From: Desulforhopalus sp. IMCC35007
GTDB lineage: Bacteria; Desulfobacterota; Desulfobulbia; Desulfobulbales; Desulfocapsaceae
DNA length: 64,000 nucleotides
Assembly (NCBI RefSeq): GCF_005116575.1
Contig: NZ_SWCN01000017.1
Span: 62,001 to 126,000 of the forward strand
Reading direction: 5' to 3'
Of the stretch, positions 30,171 to 38,422 are shown in pieces. The first letter of the stretch is position 1, and each line of letters begins with the position of its first letter. A program made the translations under genes and the position numbers. Below the pieces are notes generated by a model. That model did no database searches, had not been told where the DNA came from, and saw nothing but the letters and a program-made list of their open reading frames with translations.

Positions 30171-31331
30171 ATGCAAGACGAAACCAGACTCAATGGTTTA
30201 ACATGGCCAGAACGTGATTCCAGCAAGGCAACGACAGTGAACCCGCCCATATACAAAGGCTCTACTGTAATTTTTGAACGTTATGCTGACATGCTACAGA
30301 TCAGCCAGAAAAAGTACCAGGGGATAACCTACGGCACGGACCGTCTTCCCACCCAGCGTCAGTTTGAAGAGGCCCTGAGAGAACTCGAAGGTGGCCACAT
30401 TACAAGGGCCTTTCAATCCGGAATTGCTGCGATTCAGACCACTCTCATGGCCTTTTGCAAAAGCGGCGATCATATTCTTCTCTGCGACAATGCCTACAGT
30501 CCCGGCCAGCATTTCTGCAAAACCATCCTGAAAAAATTTAATGTAGATTGCACACTCATACCACCCAACGTTGGCGCAGATATCGAGCAATACATCCAGG
30601 AGAACACCGTTCTGATCCTCCTGGAATCCCCGGGTTCCATAACTTTTGAGCTGCAGGATATCCGGGCAATAGTAGCTGTCGCCAAGCAGAAAAACATTGT
30701 CACGGTAATGGATAATACCTGGGCTACACCGCTGTTTTTAAAGCCTCTGGCTCTTGGGATTGATGTCTCCATTCATTCTGTCACCAAATATATCTCCGGT
30801 TACTCTGATGTGCTGGCGGGAGCGGTCACCGTTGGAGAAAAATACAGTGCCATTTTTGCTAAATTTTACAAAATAATGGAGATTTATACCCCGGCTGAAG
30901 AGTGTTATCTTTCTCTTCGAGGCCTGCATTCCCTGGGCCCCCGTCTCCGCCAGCATGAACAGTCCGCCCTCAACATTGCCCAGTGGCTTGCTTCTCATCG
31001 TCTTATTGACCAGGTTCTGCATCCAGCCCTGCCGACTCATCCTGAGCACCATCTCTGGAAACGTGACTTTACAGGCTCCTCCGGCCTCTTTAGTTTCACC
31101 TTTAAGGACGATTACAGTGAGGAGGAGATGGGCCGCTTCATAGACGCGCTGCAACTCTTTCATCTCGGTTTCAGTTGGGGAGGATACAAGAGCCTTGTGA
31201 CAGCAGGAAAAATAAAGAGAACAACCCCCTGCAGATACGAGAACAAAACCATTGTCCGCCTCAATATCGGTCTTGAGGCCGTAGAAGATCTTCAGAAAGA
31301 CCTTGATGCGGCTTTATCCCGTTTACCATAG
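30171..31331 (+). CDS. metC: Cystathionine beta-lyase-type PLP enzyme
   Basis: Cys/Met metabolism PLP-dependent enzyme, 386 residues. Motifs: YGTDRLPTQ (the cofactor phosphate site contributed by the neighbouring subunit), FQSGIAAIQ, MDNTWATPLF (Asp for the PLP nitrogen) and SVTKYISGYSDV with PLP Lys206. The closest general match is MetC, which releases homocysteine for methionine synthesis; other members of the family cannot be excluded. It ends only 49 bases before hgcA on the same strand, so the three genes may share a transcript. Confidence 0.85.
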   Translation: MQDETRLNGLTWPERDSSKATTVNPPIYKGSTVIFERYADMLQISQKKYQGITYGTDRLPTQRQFEEALRELEGGHITRAFQSGIAAIQTTLMAFCKSGDHILLCDNAYSPGQHFCKTILKKFNVDCTLIPPNVGADIEQYIQENTVLILLESPGSITFELQDIRAIVAVAKQKNIVTVMDNTWATPLFLKPLALGIDVSIHSVTKYISGYSDVLAGAVTVGEKYSAIFAKFYKIMEIYTPAEECYLSLRGLHSLGPRLRQHEQSALNIAQWLASHRLIDQVLHPALPTHPEHHLWKRDFTGSSGLFSFTFKDDYSEEEMGRFIDALQLFHLGFSWGGYKSLVTAGKIKRTTPCRYENKTIVRLNIGLEAVEDLQKDLDAALSRLP

Positions 31332-31380
31332 TAGCAGCTACCTGACAGGCAGGAGCAATATTAAACCAAAAGAGATTCCT

Positions 31381-32556
31381 TTGAATAATTTACAACAGAT
31401 ACCAACGGTTACTCAACGTGAGGCGATTGCAAAGCCAACCTCAGCCATCCAGCCCCCGGCCGAAATTGCAGCTGGCGTCTGCTGAGGCCCCAAACCTCCC
31501 CCACGGTCCGGTGGGCATGAAAAAGCAGGATACGAGATACTCTTTTTTGTAGATGATTTTAATGAGACCCCAGCAGGTGCTGTACCCCGCGTTGCCACCT
31601 CTCTTTGCCTGCGTGATCATCTGGGAACCATTGGTGCCAGAACGGGATACCAGAGAAACAATTACAAGGTTACACCCGGACTGTACTGTGCTGGAAAAGC
31701 AGGGAAGAACTCTCCCGTACTCGTCACAGCAAACTACAAGCTCAGTTTTGATGCGTTAAGAAAAGAACTGAAGAACCTGGACTGCTGGATTCTGGTCGTG
31801 GACACGAGGGGGATCAACGTCTGGTGTGCCGGGGGGAAAGGCACCTTTTCTGCCGAAGAAATAGCCTATCAGGTGCAAAAAGCAGAGCTTGGAAAAATCG
31901 TCAGCCACCGGCAGCTCATCCTTCCTCAGCTCAGTGCCAATGGGGTGGCGCTCCACAAGTTAAAACACCTCTGCGGCTTCAGAGGACAATTTGGCCCCAT
32001 ACGGGCAGCAGACCTCCCCGAATATCTGCGCACCGGGACTGCCAGTGACACCTTGCGAAGTGTCAGCTTTTCCCTGAGAGAAAGGGCAGCTCTCATTCCC
32101 CTTGAAGTATGTCTGCAGATAAAACCCTTGTTGTTTTTCATCCTCTTTTCTTTATTTCTCTCGGGAATCTCCACCGAAGTGTACAGTCTTCATCAGGCAT
32201 TACAGAGAACCACAACGGCTACAATGAGCACCTTGATGGCAATTTTCACCGGTGCGATCGTAACTCCTCTTTTTCTCCCCTGGATCCCCCCAAGGCAGTT
32301 TTGGGTCAAAGGCCTGATGACCGGAGCCGCAGGAGCTGCCCTGTGGAGCACCCTTGTTCCTTCTCCTCCAGTTGACACAGCAGCCCTTGCCCTGTGGAGC
32401 ATGGGATGTTCTTCCTATCTTGCCATGAATTTTACCGGTTCCACCGTTTTCACTTCCTTATCGGGTGTCGAAAAGGAGATGAGAAAAGGCCTGATCTTTC
32501 AAGTCGGTGCAGCTACGCTTGCCATGGTGTTATGGCTTGCAAGCCCCTTTGTATAA
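31381..32556 (+). CDS. hgcA: Mercury methylation corrinoid protein HgcA, probable selenoprotein (in-frame TGA at 31483-31485)
   Basis: Membrane corrinoid protein that transfers a methyl group to Hg(II); needs HgcB. 391 codons from a TTG at 31381 (AAAGAG upstream). The cap-helix motif NVWCAGGK is at 146-153, with Cys149 as the cobalt ligand, preceded by SPVLVTANYKLSFDALR. The C-terminus has four to five membrane helices and MNFTGSTVFTSLSGV. Codon 35 is TGA, right after Cys34. Family-like sequence (FVDDFNETPAGAVPRV, VTPGLYCAGKAG) fills the frame from the TGA to the next start-like codon, a GTG at 31798, which is too late to include it. With the hairpin at 31500-31515 this points to selenocysteine, giving a Cys-Sec pair. 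The alternative is a nonsense mutation. Confidence 0.9.
31483..31516 (+). promoter_or_regulatory. Putative bacterial SECIS element in hgcA
   Basis: TGA (31483-31485) is followed by a hairpin: CCCAC (31500-31504), loop GGTCCG (31505-31510), GTGGG (31511-31515). The known bacterial rule is a small hairpin whose apical loop begins 16-37 nt after the UGA with a G among its first two bases. Here the gap is 19 nt and the loop starts GGUC, the same bases found in the E. coli fdhF SECIS loop at nearly the same distance. Confidence 0.7.
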
Positions 32557-32571
32557 TTGAGAGAACCATCC

Positions 32572-32865
32572 ATGAGAACATTCAGATATCTCGATAACGT
32601 CGCTATTCTCACTCTTGCCAGGGAAAAATGTATTGGCTGCGGTAACTGTGAAATGGTTTGCCCCCACAGGGTTTTTAAGGTAACGGGTGGCAAGGCTGAC
32701 ATCAAAGATCCCGATGGCTGCATGGAATGTGGGGCCTGCGCCAGGAACTGTCCAGTTGATGCAATTTATGTCAACCCCGATGATGGTTGCGGCTGTGCCA
32801 TCTATATACTCAACAGCTGGCTTGGCAAAATAACCGGTAAGAGATCATCAGATTGCGGTTGTTAA
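32572..32865 (+). CDS. hgcB: Mercury methylation ferredoxin HgcB
   Basis: 97-residue 2[4Fe-4S] ferredoxin that reduces the HgcA corrinoid and probably hands over Hg(II). The ATG at 32572 is preferred over a TTG at 32557. Two cluster motifs are present, CIGCGNCEMVCPH and CMECGACARNCPV, then the family's GCGCAIYILNSWL and a C-terminal Cys end that here reads DCGC (Cys-Gly-Cys) rather than the vicinal Cys pair known from other HgcB. The gene follows hgcA by 15 bases. Confidence 0.95.
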   Translation: MRTFRYLDNVAILTLAREKCIGCGNCEMVCPHRVFKVTGGKADIKDPDGCMECGACARNCPVDAIYVNPDDGCGCAIYILNSWLGKITGKRSSDCGC

Positions 32866-32868
32866 AAA

Positions 32869-33116
32869 CTCCTCACTCCGTCATATTGTTACATTTTTGC
32901 AATCATCAGATAATGTTATCACACAATTGTACGATGGAAACACATGTCCTTTCCCAAGCTCAAACCACCCCCTCCTGATTTTCAACTTTGGCCAAATAAA
33001 ACATAATGTTCCTCATTATCACAACTCTATCCACAGCACCTCATCTCCCCGGTCTTTCATAATTCTTTTTAACATGAGTTTTTTTTCATTCTCAACATCT
33101 CTCTGAAATTGACAAA
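32869..33116. other. Intergenic region between hgcB and the liv promoter
   Basis: No gene or clear terminator found. The sequence is AT-rich with several pyrimidine tracts. The liv promoter begins at its right end. Confidence 0.5.
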
Positions 33117-33132
33117 TGGCACATCCCTTGCT
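33117..33132 (+). promoter_or_regulatory. Sigma-54 (RpoN) promoter of the liv operon
   Basis: TGGCAC-ATCCC-TTGCT matches the -24/-12 consensus TGGCACG-N4-TTGCW with the exact spacing and one non-core mismatch. Transcription would start near 33144, giving a leader of about 135 bases before livK. It implies control by nitrogen status or by an enhancer-binding activator, which is not in the window. Confidence 0.8.
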
Positions 33133-33200
33133 ATTAGGAATAATCTAACAACATTGGTACTATTATTAAACATGTGCCAAAACATGCAATAAACGCATCG

Positions 33201-33223
33201 GGGAGCTCTGGATAACGGCTCCC
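33201..33223 (+). other. Leader hairpin before livK
   Basis: GGGAGC and GCTCCC form a 6-base stem with an 11-base loop in the predicted livK leader. No T run follows, so it is not a classical terminator. Confidence 0.4.
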
Positions 33224-33277
33224 GTTGTGAGACAGAGTCAGTGGTCAAAAGAGGCCTCAAATTCAACGGAGGATGCA

Positions 33278-34444
33278 ATGAAAAAAACCTTATTAACTGC
33301 AGTATTATCCTGTTCCACCTTGCTGGCAGTATCGGCCTTTGCAGCCGATACCATTAAAATCGGCTTTAATATTCCGATGACTGGAGATATTCCAAAAGTT
33401 GGTGAATCCTCTAAACTCTCTGCCGAGATGCTAAAAGCCGACATCAATGGAGCCGGAGGACTTGAGGTCGGTGGTAAAAAATACATGCTTGAGTTTCTTT
33501 ACGAAGACAATGAGGCAAAAGCAGAGTCTGCAGTCACCACCGCACTCAAGCTGATTGAAAAAGACGAAGTCCTCGCCATGGTTGGTCCAAACTCCAGCAA
33601 GCAGGCAATTCCAGCAGGTCAGGTTGCCAATGACAACGAAACCGTAATGATTTCTCCCTGGTCGACCAACCCGGATGCCACTCTTGATCGCCCATGGGTT
33701 TTCCGCGCTGCTTTTCTTGACCCATTTCAGGGACCTGTCGCCGTCAACTTTGCTGTGAAAACCTTTGGCGCAAAAACCGCCGCCGTTCTCTACGATCTAT
33801 CCAATGACTATTCAAAGGGTCTTGCTGAAATATTCCGCGATGAATTTGAAAAGAAAGTAGGCCCAGGCTCTGTCCTGGCTTTTGAAAGTCATGGAACCAA
33901 AGATCAGGATTTTTCAGCGCAGCTGACCAAGATCGCCAGTACTCATCCTGATTTCATCTTCGTACCCGACAACTACAATCAGGTTGCTCTTATTGTAAAG
34001 CAGGCACGTCAACTTGACTATAAAGGTCAGTTTATGGGCTCTGATGCCTGGGGTTCTTCTGAACTTATGACCCTCTGTGGTGATGACTGTAAAGGCCTTT
34101 ACTTCTCCACCCACTATGCAGCTGCAGGTGCAACCGGTGCAACCAAAGAGTTCATTGATCGTTACAGCGAAAAATATGGCGAAACTCCGGACGATGTTGC
34201 AGCCCTTACCTGGGATGCAACCCGCATTGTCCTCCAGGCAATTCAGGATACTGGTGGCCTCACCGGAAAATTGAAAAAAGATCGCAAGGCCATTCGCAAA
34301 GCGATGTCTGAAATTCCAACTTTTGCAGGCATTACAGGTAACATGAAATTCGACGAACAGGGCGACCCCGTCAAATGTGCAGTCGTTGTTAAAATAAGCG
34401 ATGAAGGCACCTTCCAGTTCACCGAATCTGTATGTCCTGAATAA
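33278..34444 (+). CDS. livK: Branched-chain amino acid ABC transporter, substrate-binding protein
   Basis: Periplasmic Leu/Ile/Val-type binding protein, 388 residues from the ATG at 33278 with GGAGG just upstream. The Sec signal MKKTLLTAVLSCSTLLAVSAFA is cleaved before the mature ADTIKIGFNIPMTG. The type I binding-protein fold is clear (VGPNSSKQAIPAGQVAN, ISPWSTNP, DYSKGLAEIF, FMGSDAWGSSEL). It is the first gene of livKHMGF. A stem-loop separates it from livH, as is common where the binding protein is made in excess. Confidence 0.95.
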   Translation: MKKTLLTAVLSCSTLLAVSAFAADTIKIGFNIPMTGDIPKVGESSKLSAEMLKADINGAGGLEVGGKKYMLEFLYEDNEAKAESAVTTALKLIEKDEVLAMVGPNSSKQAIPAGQVANDNETVMISPWSTNPDATLDRPWVFRAAFLDPFQGPVAVNFAVKTFGAKTAAVLYDLSNDYSKGLAEIFRDEFEKKVGPGSVLAFESHGTKDQDFSAQLTKIASTHPDFIFVPDNYNQVALIVKQARQLDYKGQFMGSDAWGSSELMTLCGDDCKGLYFSTHYAAAGATGATKEFIDRYSEKYGETPDDVAALTWDATRIVLQAIQDTGGLTGKLKKDRKAIRKAMSEIPTFAGITGNMKFDEQGDPVKCAVVVKISDEGTFQFTESVCPE

Positions 34445-34472
34445 AACAGAATCAAACACAGACCCAGTACAA

Positions 34473-34498
34473 ACAGGCCGGAGCTGTCTCCGGTCTGT
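34473..34498 (+). other. livK-livH intergenic stem-loop
   Basis: ACAGGCCGGAG-CTGT-CTCCGGTCTGT: an 11-base stem with one G-T pair and a tetraloop, 29 bases after the livK stop and without a T run. It probably stabilises the livK mRNA or partly attenuates transcription into the permease genes. Confidence 0.6.
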
Positions 34499-34590
34499 TG
34501 TGTTCAATTGCAACAATAAGCCTCTGGCATCAGTTTGTACAAGAGGCGTGCATTCATACCCCAGACAAGACGACGGACCAGAGGCGTTAC

Positions 34591-35502
34591 ATGCTAGAAA
34601 TTATAATTCAAAATATTATTAATGCCTTGCAGTGGGGAAGCTTTTACGCCCTCATTGCTCTCGGCTACACCATGGTGTACGGAGTACTCACTCTTATCAA
34701 CTTTGCCCATGGTGATGTTTTTATGGTGGGTGCATATATCTCCTTTTTCACCGCAACCCTGTTACTCTCGTTTCTGGGTGTACCCGGTTGGGTTGCTCTG
34801 GCTCTCACTATTCCCATCACCATGATGCTGACTGCCATGGTGGGCGTTTCCCTTGAGCGTATCGCCTACCGGCCGCTGCGGCGAAAAGGCGCACATAGGT
34901 TATATGTAGTTATCACCGCCCTGATGTGCGGCCTGATTCTTGAGCACGCAAATCTTGCAATCCTCGGTGCCAGTAGAAAAGCATTTCCAGAACTCATTAC
35001 CACACACGTTTATAACATTGGTGGCATCACCTTCACCAATCTTAAACTGGCTGTGATCGTCACCGCAATCCTGGCGTTCTTCATTCTTCAATGGATCGTA
35101 ACGAAAACAAAAGTTGGCATGGCCATGCGGGCGATATCCTACGATAAATTTGCAGTCCCCTTGATGGGCATTCCCATTGACAGCATCATCGTGGTCACCT
35201 TCGCTCTTGGTTCGGCCTTTGCGGGACTTGCGGGTATCCTCTTTGCCATGAGTTACCCGATCCTGGAACCTTACATGGGTGCCCTGATCGGCTGGAAGGC
35301 CTTTATAGCTGCGGTTGTGGGCGGTATTGGAGATATCCGGGGAGCCTTTCTTGGAGGTTTTATCCTCGGTGCAGTGGAGATACTCGTCGTTGCGGTTTTC
35401 CCATCAACATACCGCGATCTTATTGCATTTACCGTTCTTCTGATCATACTTTCCATCAAACCCACAGGTCTTTTTGGTATAGCCAAGACCACCAAGATAT
35501 AA
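34591..35502 (+). CDS. livH: Branched-chain amino acid ABC transporter, permease LivH
   Basis: Inner-membrane permease, 303 residues from the ATG at 34591 (AGAGGCG upstream). About eight transmembrane helices. LivH motifs: LIALGYTMVYGVLTLINFAHGD near the start, GVSLERIAYRPLR, and the conserved EAA-like loop GLAGILFAMSYPILEPYMG...FIAAVVGGIGDIRGAF. It forms the channel with LivM. Confidence 0.96.
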   Translation: MLEIIIQNIINALQWGSFYALIALGYTMVYGVLTLINFAHGDVFMVGAYISFFTATLLLSFLGVPGWVALALTIPITMMLTAMVGVSLERIAYRPLRRKGAHRLYVVITALMCGLILEHANLAILGASRKAFPELITTHVYNIGGITFTNLKLAVIVTAILAFFILQWIVTKTKVGMAMRAISYDKFAVPLMGIPIDSIIVVTFALGSAFAGLAGILFAMSYPILEPYMGALIGWKAFIAAVVGGIGDIRGAFLGGFILGAVEILVVAVFPSTYRDLIAFTVLLIILSIKPTGLFGIAKTTKI

Positions 35503-35517
35503 GGGAGAACGGGACTC

Positions 35518-36543
35518 ATGAAATCACTGTTACAACGATATTCTGTTCAACTGATCCTGATCACTCTTGGTGGTCTCATCACTTACCTGGCCTACGAAGA
35601 GGCTATTGGCCTCTATACCCTCTCTGTACTTATGTTCATGGGTGTTAATATCATCCTGTCCACCAGTCTGAATCTGGTCAACGGAAACATGGGCGAGTTT
35701 TCCTGTGGCCATGCTGGATTTATGTGTGTTGGGGCCTACGTCTCCTCAATTCTTGGAGTACTGCTTTTTGCAAAAGATAAAGTCTTCGGGGCTCCTTTAA
35801 TCAATCCCGATCTGGCCTTGTACTTCTTCCCCCTGATCATCCTTACAGGGGGCGCTGCGGCGGCTATCACCGGTCTTCTGGTTGCCCTGCCCTCGTACAA
35901 AACCCGCGGAGATTATCTGGCAATTATTACCATCGCTGCAAACTATATCATCATTTCTCTTATCGAAAATCTTGGAGTCATCGGCGGTTCCCGCGGTTTT
36001 ATGGGGATGAAGACTGTGGTGAATACCATGAACGACACCTTCGATCTTCCCTGGATGGTGATATGGGTATTCATCTTTACAGTCGGATGCGTCTGGGCTC
36101 TCAGACGTTACAACTCGTCTACTTTTGGCAAAGGTGTCTCAGCAATCTGCCAGGATGAGGTTGCCGCTGAAATCATGAGCGTTAATACCAACAAGATCAA
36201 GACAATCACTTTTATGCTTTCATCCGGGCTTGCGGGTATTGCCGGCGGACTGTTCGCCTACATCATCGGCTACGTTAATCCGGGTAGCTTTAACATCCTC
36301 AAGTCAACAGAGGTGCTGGTCATGGTATACCTCGGAGGGATGGCCTCACTCTCAGGAGCCGTTCTATCTGCCATTCTCTTTACCATACTTCTTGAACTCC
36401 TCCGCCCACTGCAGATCATCAAATGGGTCGTCATCCCCCTTCTGCTCATCATATTGATGCAGTTCAGGCCCGAAGGCATCATGGGCAACCGTGAACTTTC
36501 TGATCTTTTTCCAAAGCTAAAGCGATTCTATCGGTTTAAGTAA
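35518..36543 (+). CDS. livM: Branched-chain amino acid ABC transporter, permease LivM
   Basis: Second permease, 341 residues, 15 bases after livH with a GGGAGA site. Hydrophobic throughout (eight to nine helices). LivM signatures: NLVNGNMGEFSCGHAGFM, PSYKTRGDYLAIITIA, and the loop SAICQDEVAAEIMSVNTNKIK followed by GLAGIAGGLFAYIIGYVNP and VYLGGMASLSGAVL. Confidence 0.96.
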   Translation: MKSLLQRYSVQLILITLGGLITYLAYEEAIGLYTLSVLMFMGVNIILSTSLNLVNGNMGEFSCGHAGFMCVGAYVSSILGVLLFAKDKVFGAPLINPDLALYFFPLIILTGGAAAAITGLLVALPSYKTRGDYLAIITIAANYIIISLIENLGVIGGSRGFMGMKTVVNTMNDTFDLPWMVIWVFIFTVGCVWALRRYNSSTFGKGVSAICQDEVAAEIMSVNTNKIKTITFMLSSGLAGIAGGLFAYIIGYVNPGSFNILKSTEVLVMVYLGGMASLSGAVLSAILFTILLELLRPLQIIKWVVIPLLLIILMQFRPEGIMGNRELSDLFPKLKRFYRFK

Positions 36544-36545
36544 CT

Positions 36546-37337
36546 ATGCAGGCAGATACTATGACAACAGCTCCCATCCTTGAGATTCGAAACCTGACCC
36601 AGCATTTTGGTGGATTGACCGCCATTTCAGATTTCAATATCAAACTTAAGAATAATCAAATGGCGGGCCTTATCGGTCCAAACGGTGCCGGTAAAACTAC
36701 TATCTTCAACCTCGTAAGCGGCTTCTACCAACCCTCACAAGGCGAAATTTTTATCAACGGCAAACCGACCGCAGGTCTCAAACCTCATAAGGTTACTGCA
36801 CTTGGTGTGGCCCGTACCTTCCAGAACATCCGCCTCTGGAACCAGATGACGGTTCTGGATAATATCAAAGTCGCACAGCACGGCAAACTTGGCTATGGCT
36901 TCTTTGACGCCCTGATGCGCACAAAAGTCTACAGGGAAACAGAAGATCGCATCAACCATGAGGCTTATGAGCTCCTTAAGGTTTTTGAACTTGATAAATT
37001 TGCAGATGACTTCCCGACCAATCTTCCCTACGGCCTGCAAAGAAAGCTTGAGATAGTCAGGGCTCTTTCTGAGAAACCAAGCCTGCTTCTGCTTGACGAA
37101 CCGGCTGCGGGTTTAAATACGGTCGATATGCATGAACTCATTCGCCTGATTCGCTGGATTCATGATAGTTTTGATGTCACCATCTGGATCATTGAACACC
37201 ATATGGATGTGATGATGGAACTGTGCGACGAACTCAAAGTAATTGATTTCGGCCATACTATTGCCGAAGGCCCCGCACTTGAGGTACAGAAAAACCCTGC
37301 AGTTATCACCGCCTACTTAGGAGACGAGAATATATAA
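36546..37337 (+). CDS. livG: Branched-chain amino acid ABC transporter, ATPase LivG
   Basis: ATPase of 263 residues: Walker A GPNGAGKTT, the LivG-specific RTFQNIRLWNQMTVLDN, signature LPYGLQRKLEIVRAL, Walker B LLLLDEPAAGLN, switch His in EHHMDVMM. The start at 36546 or the ATG at 36561 are both possible. It pairs with LivF in the transporter. Confidence 0.95.
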   Translation: MQADTMTTAPILEIRNLTQHFGGLTAISDFNIKLKNNQMAGLIGPNGAGKTTIFNLVSGFYQPSQGEIFINGKPTAGLKPHKVTALGVARTFQNIRLWNQMTVLDNIKVAQHGKLGYGFFDALMRTKVYRETEDRINHEAYELLKVFELDKFADDFPTNLPYGLQRKLEIVRALSEKPSLLLLDEPAAGLNTVDMHELIRLIRWIHDSFDVTIWIIEHHMDVMMELCDELKVIDFGHTIAEGPALEVQKNPAVITAYLGDENI

Positions 37338-38062
37338 TGTTGCTTTCAGTCGAAAATCTCATCGTTAAATATGGAAATATTCAGGCCCTCCATGGTATCA
37401 GCTTTCATGTCAATGAGGGAGAAATTGTAACCCTGATCGGTGCCAATGGTGCAGGAAAAACCACCAGCCTTTACTCCGTGACCCGGCTTCCTCCACCAGA
37501 GGCTCCAAAGGTTGTTTCCGGAGATATCAAGATACATGGACAGTCGATTCTCGAGACCCCCGCTTCCGCCCTCGTATCAGATCTCAAGTGTGCTCTGGTC
37601 CCTGAAGGACGGCATATCTTCGGCAATCTCACGGTCATGGAGAATCTTATTCTCGCAACATACTCAAGAGACAAAAGCATAGATTTTAACCCTGAGATGG
37701 AAAGGGTTTTCACCCTATTCCCCCGCCTCAAAGAAAGAAAAAACCAACGCAGTGAATCCCTATCAGGTGGAGAACAGCAGATGCTGGCTGTAGGCCGCGC
37801 CCTTATGACAGGCTGCACCTTTCTCCTTCTCGACGAACCTTCCATGGGCCTTGCCCCGGTCTTGAAATATGAGGTGTTCAGGACCCTGAAAAGACTCAAC
37901 GAAGAAGGGTTGACCATCCTCCTCATTGAGCAGAATGCCAACCTAGCTCTGCAGCTTGCCCATCGAGGCTACGTTCTCGATACAGGAAATATCGTGGCTG
38001 AAGGGACATCTTCTGAGCTTCTTGGCAATCCGGAGGTGAAAAAAGCTTACCTCGGGGGATAG
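37337..38062 (+). CDS. livF: Branched-chain amino acid ABC transporter, ATPase LivF
   Basis: ATPase of 241 residues: Walker A GANGAGKTT, LSGGEQQMLAVGRAL, Walker B LLLDEPSMGLAP, and the LivF ending (YVLDTGNIVAEG, EVKKAYLGG). Its ATG overlaps the livG stop (TAATG). Last gene of the liv operon. Confidence 0.96.
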   Translation: MLLSVENLIVKYGNIQALHGISFHVNEGEIVTLIGANGAGKTTSLYSVTRLPPPEAPKVVSGDIKIHGQSILETPASALVSDLKCALVPEGRHIFGNLTVMENLILATYSRDKSIDFNPEMERVFTLFPRLKERKNQRSESLSGGEQQMLAVGRALMTGCTFLLLDEPSMGLAPVLKYEVFRTLKRLNEEGLTILLIEQNANLALQLAHRGYVLDTGNIVAEGTSSELLGNPEVKKAYLGG

Positions 38063-38179
38063 AATGACTCCCCAACAGCGGTTGCCAATATTTTTAGGGA
38101 GATAACGACTCCCGCACATGAAAGGGCACCCTATTGGATGTTGGCTTATCTCTCTGCCAACATCCTCATTGTCTCATTT

Positions 38180-38422
38180 CTATGCACCGTTATGACACTT
38201 GAGGCAGCCTTTAAAGCCGGGGTGATTGGTTGGAGGGGCATCTGTCGGATCATCTGGGTTATGACATTCAAGACATTGACTGTCTTCTGTAACACCTGTG
38301 TGCGTCTCGGGAGAGTTCCTGATTGTCGGTCCGTGCATGCCGAGATAATGGCGATAGGCACAACCCGACGACGCTATAATGAGAGTCAGCAGGGTGATGG
38401 TCAGCACTTTTTTGATTGTCAT
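38180..38422 (-). CDS. Small diheme c-type cytochrome lipoprotein
   Basis: 80 residues: a lipoprotein signal with lipobox SSGC (Cys21), then two heme-binding motifs CLECH and CLKCH, separated by a Pro-rich stretch. It would be anchored in the envelope and carry electrons in the periplasm. Its ATG overlaps the stop of the ABC ATPase gene, so it is the last gene of the 41919-38180 operon. Confidence 0.8.
   Translation of the reverse strand: MTIKKVLTITLLTLIIASSGCAYRHYLGMHGPTIRNSPETHTGVTEDSQCLECHNPDDPTDAPPTNHPGFKGCLKCHNGA

Noticed and set aside
31798-32556. Reading hgcA as a short 252-residue protein starting at GTG 31798
   Set aside because: This start lies inside the conserved corrinoid domain and omits about 100 family-like residues that are perfectly in frame upstream back to the TGA.
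33914-34516. 200-codon open frame opposite livK
   Set aside because: Antisense to a well-conserved binding protein; no supporting signals.
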